Notes under the pieces: model-generated | Told to the model about the DNA's origin: nothing | Databases searched by the model: none | Seen by the model: the letters and a program-made list of their open reading frames with translations, nothing else | In this document: piece by piece, positions 17,743 to 25,553 of the stretch | Layout: every line of letters starts with the position of its first letter | Position numbering within the stretch: the first letter of the stretch is position 1 | Assembly (NCBI GenBank): GCA_963975885.1 | Contig: CAXBIS010000003.1 | Location: 154,076 to 218,075 of the forward strand | Source of the DNA: Pseudazoarcus sp963975885 | GTDB taxonomy: Bacteria; Pseudomonadota; Gammaproteobacteria; Burkholderiales; Rhodocyclaceae | DNA: 64,000 nt | Direction of reading: 5' to 3' | Translations under genes and position numbers: made by a program

Positions 17743-18521
17743 AACTCACCCGCTGTCGCATCGCCGTCGCTCTGGCCACCGGCCTCCTGTGCCAGACGGT
17801 GTTTGCGGCCGACCCGGTAGCCACGGTCAATGGTCAAGCGATTCCCGCAGAGCGCCTGGAGATCATCGTCAAGGAGCAACGCGGTCAGGGACAGGCCGAT
17901 TCGCCGCAACTGCGTGAAGCCGTGCGCGAAGAACTGATCCGCCGCGAAGTGCTCGCCCAGGCCGCGCAGGCCGCCGGCACCCAGGACAAGCCCGCCGTGC
18001 AGACGCAGCTCCAGCTGGCCACCCAGGCCATCGTGATCCGCGCCTATCTGCAGGAGTACATGACGGCCAATCCGGTCACCGACGAGGAGATCGAAAAGGA
18101 ATACGAGTCGATCAAGGGCCGTCTGGGCGGCACCGAATACAAGCCCCGCCACATCCTGGTCGAGACCGAGGATGAGGCCCAGCAGATCATCGACCGCCTG
18201 CGCGCCGGCGAAGTCTTCGCCGACCTGGCCAAGGATTCGATGGACCCGGGCTCGCGCGACAAGGGTGGCGAACTGGGCTGGAGCACGGCCGATCTCTACG
18301 TGCCGCCGTTCGCCGAAGCATTGGCCTCGCTGGAAAAAGGTCAGATGACGATGGAGCCGGTGCAGAGCGATTTCGGCTATCACATCATCGAACTGCTCGA
18401 CGTGCGTGAGGTCGAGCCGCCGCCGCTTGCCGAGGTCCGCCAGGAACTGAAGCAGCATCTCGAGCAGCAACGTGTCGAAAACCACATGACCGCGCTGCGC
18501 GAGAAGGCCACGATCGAGTAA
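17739..18521 (+). CDS. Exported parvulin-type peptidyl-prolyl isomerase (PpiC/PrsA-like)
   Basis: 260 residues. Signal peptide ending LLCQTVFA, then an N-terminal SurA-like helical region (VATVNGQAIPAERLEIIV) and a single parvulin domain. That domain begins YKPRHILVETEDEAQQII and carries GGELGWSTADLYVPPFAEAL and SDFGYHIIELLDVRE. It catalyses cis-trans proline isomerisation or chaperones folding in the periplasm. The ATG at 17739 has AAAGGAA upstream and overlaps the bolA stop as ATGA. Confidence 0.93.
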   Translation: MKLTRCRIAVALATGLLCQTVFAADPVATVNGQAIPAERLEIIVKEQRGQGQADSPQLREAVREELIRREVLAQAAQAAGTQDKPAVQTQLQLATQAIVIRAYLQEYMTANPVTDEEIEKEYESIKGRLGGTEYKPRHILVETEDEAQQIIDRLRAGEVFADLAKDSMDPGSRDKGGELGWSTADLYVPPFAEALASLEKGQMTMEPVQSDFGYHIIELLDVREVEPPPLAEVRQELKQHLEQQRVENHMTALREKATIE

Positions 18522-18534
18522 TTGCCGCGATCCG

Positions 18535-18564
18535 GGCGGTGCAGCCCCTGGAGGCTGCGCCGCC
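18535..18564. terminator. Strong hairpin between convergent genes
   Basis: A 12-base-pair stem (GGCGGTGCAGCC with GGCTGCGCCGCC, one G-T wobble) closes a six-base loop. It lies 14 bases after the isomerase stop and 8 bases before the permease stop. There is no T-run, so termination may be inefficient or factor-assisted, but the position fits a two-way barrier. Confidence 0.55.
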
Positions 18565-18571
18565 TGGCGCA

Positions 18572-19240
18572 TCAGGGCCTGCCCAGGTAGCGGCGGTCGT
18601 CGAAGGCTGCCACCCACTCGGGCTTGTAGACCACGAACATGGTCGTCACAGCCCCGCCGATCCACGCCTCCGAGAAGCCCAGCAGCAGGAAATACGGCAG
18701 ATACTCGGAAGCGAGCTTCCACCACGGATAGGCCCCGGCCAGTGCCAGCAGAGCCGTGGCGAAAGCGCCGCCGGCGAGAACCACCAGGCCGGATCCGGCG
18801 AACGCCATAACGAACACGAATACGAAGAAGTGCGCCGGCAGCAGCCATTCGACGGCTCGCCGGATTGCGTGCGCGAGCATCACCGGCACCAGCACCATCA
18901 CGACGAAATTGATCGGCCAGGCCGCCCATTCGATCGCGCCATTGGCGGCCACACCGCACAGCGACAACGACAGCGCGAACAGCGCAAGCCGTGGGCCCAG
19001 CAGAAGGCACGCAGCCATCGCACCGAACAGATGCAGGTTGAGTCCCGGCAGCACGCCGGCACGCAGACTCCACAGCAGCGCCATCACCACTGCCAGCCCG
19101 AAGGCGAGATTGAGTCGCATGCCCGAGGCGAGCAGTGCGCGCCAGTCGATGCCCCGCGCCGACACGGCCAGCGCGGCAAGCGTGAGCAAGGCAGAGATCA
19201 CGTGCCAGGACAGCGGGAACAGTTCGACCGGCAGATCCAT
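18572..19240 (-). CDS. CbiM-like energy-coupling-factor permease
   Basis: 222-residue inner-membrane protein with about six hydrophobic helices. The block LNLHLFGAMAACLLLGPRLA matches the metal-site region of CbiM-type S components, and SEAWIGGAVTTMFVVYKPEW is the typical C-terminal loop. Such proteins import cobalt or nickel together with an ECF ATPase. No partner ATPase or T component is present here, and the N-terminal metal-chelating His of true CbiM is not apparent, so the substrate is open. The gene starts one base after the etfA stop. Confidence 0.85.
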   Translation of the reverse strand: MDLPVELFPLSWHVISALLTLAALAVSARGIDWRALLASGMRLNLAFGLAVVMALLWSLRAGVLPGLNLHLFGAMAACLLLGPRLALFALSLSLCGVAANGAIEWAAWPINFVVMVLVPVMLAHAIRRAVEWLLPAHFFVFVFVMAFAGSGLVVLAGGAFATALLALAGAYPWWKLASEYLPYFLLLGFSEAWIGGAVTTMFVVYKPEWVAAFDDRRYLGRP

Positions 19241-20182
19241 TCAGCCGTCCCGCTCGAGCGCATCGAGCAGCTCGGGCACGGCCTCGAACAGATCGGCCAC
19301 CAGTCCGTAGTCGGCGACCTGGAAGATCGGCGCCTCGGCATCCTTGTTGATCGCGACGATCACGCGTGACTCCTTCATGCCCGCCAGATGCTGGATCGCA
19401 CCCGAAATCCCGATCGCCACATACAGATCCGGCGCAACGATCTTGCCGGTCTGTCCGACCTGCAGATCATTGGGCACATAGCCCGCGTCGACCGCCGCAC
19501 GCGAGGCACCCAGCGCCGCGCCCAGGCGTTCGGCCAGTGGTCCGAGCACGGCTTCGAAGCGCTCCGCACTGCCGAGCCCGCGCCCACCCGAGACGACCAC
19601 GCGCGCGCTACCCAGTTCGGGCCGTTCGGAGCGCGTCAGCTCGCGCGATACAAAACGCGACAGCGCAAGATCCGGGCCGGCCGTAATCGCCTCCACCGGT
19701 GCGCTCGCGCCCTGCCCCACTGCTTCGAACGCCGTGGGCCGAACCGTGAGCACGCGCACGGCGTCCAGGCTGCGCACGGTCTCGAGCGCGTTGCCGGCAT
19801 AGATCGGACGCAAAAAGGTATCCGGTGCGCACACTTCGACGACATCGCCGATCTGCGCGACGTCGAGCAGCGCAGCGATGCGCGGCATCAGATTACGGCC
19901 GAACGTGGTCGCCGGTGCGAGCAGATGAGTGCGTCCCTGCGCCTGGGTGAGCACCAGTGCGGCGAGGTTTTCGGCCAGTTCATGTTCGTAGTGCGGGGCA
20001 TCGGCGACGAGCACGCGAGCGACGCCGTCCAGCAAGGCGGCTTGCTGCGCCACCGTGGCGCAATCGTGGCCGGCAACGAGCAGCACCACTTCTCCGCCGA
20101 TCGCGCGCGCGGCAGCCAGCGTCGGGGCCGTGGCCGGTCGCAGCGACTGGTTATCATGTTCAGCTATGACGAGAACGCTCAC
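19241..20182 (-). CDS. etfA: Electron transfer flavoprotein alpha subunit
   Basis: 313 residues. FAD-binding C-terminal domain with VVSGGRGLGSAERFEAVL, VGQTGKIVAPDLYVAIGISG and INKDAEAPIFQVADYGLVAD. With EtfB it passes electrons from acyl-CoA and related dehydrogenases to the quinone pool through ETF-QO. It overlaps etfB by four bases. Confidence 0.97.
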   Translation of the reverse strand: MSVLVIAEHDNQSLRPATAPTLAAARAIGGEVVLLVAGHDCATVAQQAALLDGVARVLVADAPHYEHELAENLAALVLTQAQGRTHLLAPATTFGRNLMPRIAALLDVAQIGDVVEVCAPDTFLRPIYAGNALETVRSLDAVRVLTVRPTAFEAVGQGASAPVEAITAGPDLALSRFVSRELTRSERPELGSARVVVSGGRGLGSAERFEAVLGPLAERLGAALGASRAAVDAGYVPNDLQVGQTGKIVAPDLYVAIGISGAIQHLAGMKESRVIVAINKDAEAPIFQVADYGLVADLFEAVPELLDALERDG

Positions 20183-20931
20183 GGGATCACCTTCGCCTGG
20201 TTACGCAATCGGTCGACCAGCGTCGCGACATCGGGCACGCGTTCGCCGGCACGGCGCTGCGGCGGCTCGGCCACCCCCAGCACCTCGATGCGCGGTGTCA
20301 CATCCACGCCCAGCGCCTCGGGACTCGTACGCTCCAGCGGCTTGCGCTTTGCCTTCATGATGTTGGGCAGCGTCGCGTAGCGCGGTTCGTTCAGACGCAG
20401 ATCGGTGGTCACCACGGCCGGCAACACCACCGAGACCGTCTCCAGCCCGCCGTCGATCTCGCGCGTGACTTCGGCGCGGCCATCGACAACCGCCAGCTTG
20501 GAGGCGAAGGTCGCCTGCGGCCAGCCCGTCAGCGCCGCGAGCATCTGGCCGGTCTGGTTGGCGTCGTCGTCGATGGCCTGCTTACCGCAGATCACCAGAT
20601 CGGGCACCTCCTGCCGGACGATCTCGCGCAGCAGCTTGGCCACCGCCAGAGGCTGCAGCGTGGCGCCGGTCTCGATCAGGATGGCACGGTCGGCGCCGAT
20701 CGCAAGCGCCGTGCGCAATGTCTCCTGACACGCATCCGTGCCGCAGCTGACGGCAACGACCTCGGTGGCCAGGCCGGCTTCGCGCTGGCGCACGGCCTCT
20801 TCGACGGCGATCTCGTCGAAAGGATTCATCGACATCTTGACCCCGGCCAGATCGACGCCAGTGCCGTCGGTCCGCACACGGATCTTGACGTTGTAATCGA
20901 CCACGCGCTTGACGGGTACGAGGATCTTCAA
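20179..20931 (-). CDS. etfB: Electron transfer flavoprotein beta subunit
   Basis: 250 residues from a TTG start at 20931 (MKILVPVKRVVDYNVKIRV), which matches the usual EtfB N-terminus. The block CGKQAIDDDANQTGQMLAA is the AMP-binding signature. The TTG overlaps the tatD stop as TTGA and is preceded by GGAGAG. The frame runs upstream through tatD, but nothing there resembles EtfB. Confidence 0.96.
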   Translation of the reverse strand: MKILVPVKRVVDYNVKIRVRTDGTGVDLAGVKMSMNPFDEIAVEEAVRQREAGLATEVVAVSCGTDACQETLRTALAIGADRAILIETGATLQPLAVAKLLREIVRQEVPDLVICGKQAIDDDANQTGQMLAALTGWPQATFASKLAVVDGRAEVTREIDGGLETVSVVLPAVVTTDLRLNEPRYATLPNIMKAKRKPLERTSPEALGVDVTPRIEVLGVAEPPQRRAGERVPDVATLVDRLRNQAKVIP

Positions 20932-21740
20932 CGTTCTCTCCCTGAATGTTCGCCGTGCATTATCCCATCGGTTGCACTTGCCAGTCGCGGCAACGCAGCA
21001 TGCGCATTGGCGGCCGTGGCCGCAGCCAGCTCGTTCACGTCGATTCCGCGCAGTTGCGCGATCACCGAGGCGATGCGCGGCAGGTTGGCCGGCTCGTTGG
21101 GGATATCCTGTGCCCACTCGGGCCGGATGTCGGGCGAATCGGTCTCCAGCACGATGGACTCGAGCGGCAATTCCGTGGCGAGCCGGCGGATGCGCGTCGA
21201 GCCCGAGAAGGTCGCGGCACCGCCGAAGCCCAGACGGAAGCCCATCGCCCGGAAGATGTCGGCCTGCTGGCGACTGCCGTTGAAGGCGTGGGCGATGCCG
21301 CCGGGTACCTCGATGCGCCGCAGCTCCTTGAGGATGGCGTCGACCGCGCGGCGCACGTGCAGGATCACCGGCAGGCCGAAGCGGCGCGCCAGCTTGAGCT
21401 GCTCCACGAAATAGTGGCGCTGGGTGTCGGGATCGATGTCGTCGACATAGTGATCCAGACCGATCTCGCCGACCGCCACGGCCGTGCCCTCGCCCAGGCG
21501 CTCGGTGAGCACTTCGAGGTCGGCTTCACGCGCGCGTGTCACGAACAGCGGATGGATGCCGTAGGCGTGACGTACGTCGGCGTGCGCATCCGACAGTGCG
21601 CGCACCGCGGCGAAGTTCCCGGCCCCGACCGCCGGCACGACGAAGGCCCCCACACCGGCCGCGCGGGCCGCATCGAGCATCGCCTCGCGCCGGCCGTCGA
21701 ATTCGGCGGCATCGAGATGGCAGTGCGTGTCGATGAGCAT
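20928..21740 (-). CDS. TatD-family metal-dependent DNase
   Basis: 270-residue TIM-barrel hydrolase. Metal ligands are visible in IDTHCHLDAAEF, AVGEIGLDHYVDD (Glu), VILHVRRAVDAI (His), GGIAHAFNGSRQQ (His) and VLETDSPDIRPEW (Asp). Family members act as 3'-5' exonucleases or D-aminoacyl-tRNA deacylase-like enzymes. It leads the tatD-etfB-etfA-permease run; there is no obvious functional link to the flavoprotein genes. Confidence 0.93.
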   Translation of the reverse strand: MLIDTHCHLDAAEFDGRREAMLDAARAAGVGAFVVPAVGAGNFAAVRALSDAHADVRHAYGIHPLFVTRAREADLEVLTERLGEGTAVAVGEIGLDHYVDDIDPDTQRHYFVEQLKLARRFGLPVILHVRRAVDAILKELRRIEVPGGIAHAFNGSRQQADIFRAMGFRLGFGGAATFSGSTRIRRLATELPLESIVLETDSPDIRPEWAQDIPNEPANLPRIASVIAQLRGIDVNELAAATAANAHAALPRLASATDGIMHGEHSGRER

Positions 21741-21768
21741 GGTCCTGATCCTCGCGTCGCTCGGGGCC

Positions 21769-23268
21769 TCAGGCAGTCACGCGCCCTGCGTCGGTGACCT
21801 GCACGGCCAGCCCGCGCCCGACTGACAGCCACTGGTGCTGTTCGTCCTCGAGCGCGGCAGCGGTGAGCGGTCGTTCGTCGAGCCAGTCGCGCTCGAGGCT
21901 GACCGCGAAACCGGCCGAAGTACGCGCCAGCGACACCGGCGGCACGCCGCGTCCGTCGCGCGCCCGGTGCAGCAGACAGGCCAGACGCAGACAGGCGATC
22001 AGCAACCAGTCGGGGCTCTCGTCGGGCAGCGAGGCCACACGCGCGAGCTTGCCTCGATGACCCAGCGCGATGCGCGCCAGGCGGGACTGGTCCAGCCGCG
22101 AGAAGCCGGGCATGTCGGCATTGCCGAGAATGTAGGCGCTGTGCTTGTGATAGCTCGCATGAGCTACCGAAATGCCGATCTCGTGCAGCGTCGCCGCCCA
22201 GCGCAGGAAACGGTGGTCGGGATGGTCGGGATCGGCCGTTTCGGGATCCAGGCAGGCGAGCAGATGGCAGGCAGTATCGGCGACGGCCTCGGCCTGACGC
22301 GGATCGATGCCGTAGCGCGAGACGAAGGCCGACACCGTCGCATCGCGCAAGTCGTGATGGTGATAGCGGCCAAGCAGGTCGTAGAGCACACCCAGGCGCA
22401 GTGCGCCGTCCGAGAAAACCATGCGCTCGATGCCGAACTCCTTGAACACGGCAGACATGATCGAGAAGCCGCCGAGGATCACCGGAAGACGATCATCCTT
22501 CAGACCGGCGAGCTTGAGGCGATCGAGCCGACCGGCGCGCACAAGCGCGTTGCGCATGCGCTCCAGCCCTTCGACGGTGATCGCGCCCTCGGCCCAGCCG
22601 TTTTGCTCGAGCACATCGATCAGCGCCTTGGCCGAACCGCTCGAACCCACCGCGACTTCCCAGCCGGCCTCGCGGTAAGGCAAGGCGATGGTCTGCAGTT
22701 CGCTGCGGGCAGCCAGCTCGGCCTCGCGCAAGGACTCACGGTCGATGCGCCCGCCCGGGAAGTAATTCAGGCTGTAACCGACGCAGCCCATGTAGAGCGA
22801 CTCGAGCAGGATGGGCTCGAAACTCTTGCCGATGATCAGTTCGGTCGAGCCGCCGCCGATGTCCACCACGAGTTGCTGACGATGCGGTTCGGGCAAGGTG
22901 TGAGCCACACCGACGTAGATCAGACGCGCCTCTTCCCGGCCCGAGATGACCTCGATCGGCACGCCGAGCACGTCCTCGGCCTGATCCAGAAAGGTACGTG
23001 CGTTCTTGGCCACGCGCAGGGTGTTCGTCGCGACTGCACGCACCGCTTCGGGCGGAAAGCCGCGCAGACGTTCGTTGAAGCGACTCAGGGCATCGAAGCC
23101 CCGTTGCAGGGCCGCTGCATCGAGCTGCTTGTCGGCGGTCAGGCCAGCGGCCAGGCGCACCGGCTCCTTGATGCCGTCGAGTGGATAGATCTGATCATTG
23201 ACGATCTTGCCCACCTGCAGCCGGAAGCTGTTCGAACCGAGGTCGATCGCGGCGATCAGTTCATGCAT
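21769..23268 (-). CDS. ppx: Exopolyphosphatase / pppGpp phosphohydrolase (Ppx/GppA)
   Basis: 499 residues. ASKHA nucleotide-fold motifs AAIDLGSNSFRLQVGK and VDIGGGSTELIIG, and a C-terminal HD-like domain (HEIGISVAHASYHKHSAYIL). It releases phosphate from polyphosphate and may also turn pppGpp into ppGpp. The frame extends 38 codons upstream, but ATG at 23268 gives the standard N-terminus MHELIAAIDLG. Divergent from ppk1, with relA just beyond, so polyphosphate and (p)ppGpp genes sit together. Confidence 0.95.
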   Translation of the reverse strand: MHELIAAIDLGSNSFRLQVGKIVNDQIYPLDGIKEPVRLAAGLTADKQLDAAALQRGFDALSRFNERLRGFPPEAVRAVATNTLRVAKNARTFLDQAEDVLGVPIEVISGREEARLIYVGVAHTLPEPHRQQLVVDIGGGSTELIIGKSFEPILLESLYMGCVGYSLNYFPGGRIDRESLREAELAARSELQTIALPYREAGWEVAVGSSGSAKALIDVLEQNGWAEGAITVEGLERMRNALVRAGRLDRLKLAGLKDDRLPVILGGFSIMSAVFKEFGIERMVFSDGALRLGVLYDLLGRYHHHDLRDATVSAFVSRYGIDPRQAEAVADTACHLLACLDPETADPDHPDHRFLRWAATLHEIGISVAHASYHKHSAYILGNADMPGFSRLDQSRLARIALGHRGKLARVASLPDESPDWLLIACLRLACLLHRARDGRGVPPVSLARTSAGFAVSLERDWLDERPLTAAALEDEQHQWLSVGRGLAVQVTDAGRVTA

Positions 23269-23462
23269 GATGTTCGGATAGGCCAGAGAGGCGGGATTCG
23301 GATGCCCGGATTCTAGCATCCGGGCCGCTGCGCCCGGCGCTTGAACGCACATCGGCGTCGGCACTGAGGTAAGCTTGGACACATCATGCCCGTGTCACCG
23401 AAACGTAATACTGGTGCCGCACGATGGCGGGCCACGCGCCGGCGCGCAACTCCGGAATCACG

Positions 23463-25544
23463 ATGAAACTGCCTCCGCGAACACAGAACTTCCCGTCCGA
23501 GCACTTCCTCAACCGCGAGCTTTCGCTGCTGCAGTTCCAGCGGCGCGTGCTCGCCCAGGCAGCCGACCGCGACATGCCACTGCTCGAGCGACTGCGCTTT
23601 TTGTGCATCGTGTCGAGCAACCTCGACGAATTCTTCGAAATTCGCGTATCCGGCATCAAGGAACAGATCCGCCTGGGCATCCGCACGCCGGGCATCGACG
23701 GCAGGACACCGGAGGAACTGCTCGGCCGCGTCAGTAAGGAAGTGCATTCGCTGATCGCCGACCAGTACGAACTGCTCAACGACGACATCCTGCCGGCGCT
23801 CGAGCGCGAAGGCGTGGTGTTCCTGCGTCGCGGCGAATGGAGCGAAGCGCAGAACGCCTGGATCGAGGAATACTTCGACCGCGAAGTCATTCCGGTACTC
23901 ACGCCGATCGGGCTGGATCAGGCGCACCCGTTTCCGCGTGTGCTCAACAAGAGTCTGAACTTCGCCGTCGAACTCGAAGGGCGGGACGCCTTCGGGCGTG
24001 ATTCGGGCGCGGCCATCGTACAGGCGCCGCGTGCGCTGCCGCGCGTGATCCGCCTGCCGCGCGAGATCTGCGAACACGAATACACCTTCGTGTTCCTGTC
24101 TTCGGTCATGCACGCCAACGCCAACAAGCTGTTCACCGGCATGCGTGTGCTCGGTTGCTACCAGTTCCGGCTGACGCGCAATTCGGACCTGTTCGTCGAC
24201 GAGGAAGAGGTCGAGAGCCTGATGGCCTCGCTCAAGGGCGAACTGCAACAGCGCCACTTCGGCGACGCGGTACGCCTGGAAATCGCCGACACCTGCTCGG
24301 ACGAGATGGAGCAGTTCCTGCTGCACCAGTTCCGCCTGTCCGAGGGCGACGTCTATCGCACGCCTGGCATCGTCAACCTGGTGCGCCTGATGCAGGTGCC
24401 CGATTGGGTCAATCGGCCGGATCTGAGCTTTGCACCATTCACACCGGGCATGCCGCGTGGCATCGACCCGAAGCGCGCTGACATCTTCGCCGCAATCCGC
24501 CGTCAGGACGTGCTGCTGCACCATCCGTTCCAGAGTTTCGAGCCGGTCATCGAGATCCTGCGCCAGGCGGTCGACGACCCGCAGGTACTGGCGATCAAGA
24601 TGACCGTCTATCGCACCGGCACCGAGTCCGTGCTGATGGAGCTGCTTGCGCGTGCCGCGCAGAAGGGCAAGGAGGTCACGGTGGTGCTCGAGCTGATGGC
24701 GCGCTTCGACGAAGAAGCCAACATCACGCTCGCCAACCGCCTCGAGGAAGTCGGCGCCCATGTCGTGTATGGCGTGGTCGGCTACAAGACCCACGCCAAG
24801 ATGCTGATGGTCGTGCGCCGCGAGAGCGGGCGTTTGATGCGCTATGTGCATCTGGGCACCGGCAACTATCATCCGCGCACTACGCGCTTCTACACGGACT
24901 ACGGCCTGATGACCTGCAATGAGGAGATCGGCGCCGACGTCGCCGAGGTCTTCAAGCAGCTCACCGGCCTGGGAAAGGCGAGTACGCTGCGCCACCTGTG
25001 GCAGGCGCCATTCGCGTTGCAGCAGAACGTGGTCGCGGCCATCCACGCCGAGGCCGAGGCCGCACGCGCCGGGCGCAAGAGCCGCATCATGGTCAAGGTC
25101 AACGCGCTGCTCGAATCCGAGACCATCGAGGCGCTGTACGCCGCTTCGCAGGCCGGCGTGCCCATCGAACTGATCGTGCGTGGCCCGTGCGCGCTGCGCC
25201 CCGGCGTGCCGGGCTTGTCAGAGAACATCCGCGTGCGCTCGATCGTCGGCCGCTTCCTCGAACACCACCGCATCTTCCACTTCCATGCCGGGGGCGAGGA
25301 CAAGGTCTATCTGTCGAGCGCCGACTGGATGGATCGCAACTTCTTCCGTCGCATCGAGATCGCTTTCCCCGTCCTCGACCCGAAGCTGCGTCGGCGCGTG
25401 CTGCGCGAGGGCCTGCGTGCCTATGTCGCGGACAACTCCCAGTCCTGGGAGATGCTCTCCGACGGGCGCTACCGCCGCCGTCACGCACGCGGCATCCGGC
25501 GTTCGGCCCAGGAAATGCTGCTCAAGGATCTGGCCGGGGAGTGA
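23463..25544 (+). CDS. ppk1: Polyphosphate kinase 1
   Basis: 693-residue enzyme that polymerises ATP gamma-phosphate into polyphosphate. The N-terminal helical domain starts at LNRELSLLQFQRRVLAQA. The two catalytic histidine regions are GYKTHAKMLMVVRRES and LGTGNYHPRTTRFYTDYGL. Further conserved blocks are IVSSNLDEFFEIRVSG and MVKVNALLESETIEALY. ATG at 23463 is preferred (GGAA six bases upstream) over one 13 codons earlier. Confidence 0.97.
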   Translation: MKLPPRTQNFPSEHFLNRELSLLQFQRRVLAQAADRDMPLLERLRFLCIVSSNLDEFFEIRVSGIKEQIRLGIRTPGIDGRTPEELLGRVSKEVHSLIADQYELLNDDILPALEREGVVFLRRGEWSEAQNAWIEEYFDREVIPVLTPIGLDQAHPFPRVLNKSLNFAVELEGRDAFGRDSGAAIVQAPRALPRVIRLPREICEHEYTFVFLSSVMHANANKLFTGMRVLGCYQFRLTRNSDLFVDEEEVESLMASLKGELQQRHFGDAVRLEIADTCSDEMEQFLLHQFRLSEGDVYRTPGIVNLVRLMQVPDWVNRPDLSFAPFTPGMPRGIDPKRADIFAAIRRQDVLLHHPFQSFEPVIEILRQAVDDPQVLAIKMTVYRTGTESVLMELLARAAQKGKEVTVVLELMARFDEEANITLANRLEEVGAHVVYGVVGYKTHAKMLMVVRRESGRLMRYVHLGTGNYHPRTTRFYTDYGLMTCNEEIGADVAEVFKQLTGLGKASTLRHLWQAPFALQQNVVAAIHAEAEAARAGRKSRIMVKVNALLESETIEALYAASQAGVPIELIVRGPCALRPGVPGLSENIRVRSIVGRFLEHHRIFHFHAGGEDKVYLSSADWMDRNFFRRIEIAFPVLDPKLRRRVLREGLRAYVADNSQSWEMLSDGRYRRRHARGIRRSAQEMLLKDLAGE

Positions 25545-25553
25545 GCTCTACGA

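Noticed and set aside
23269..23462. Possible Pho box between ppx and ppk1
   Set aside because: TGTCACCGAAACGTAA shows only partial likeness to one Pho half-site and lacks the second repeat at 11-base spacing.
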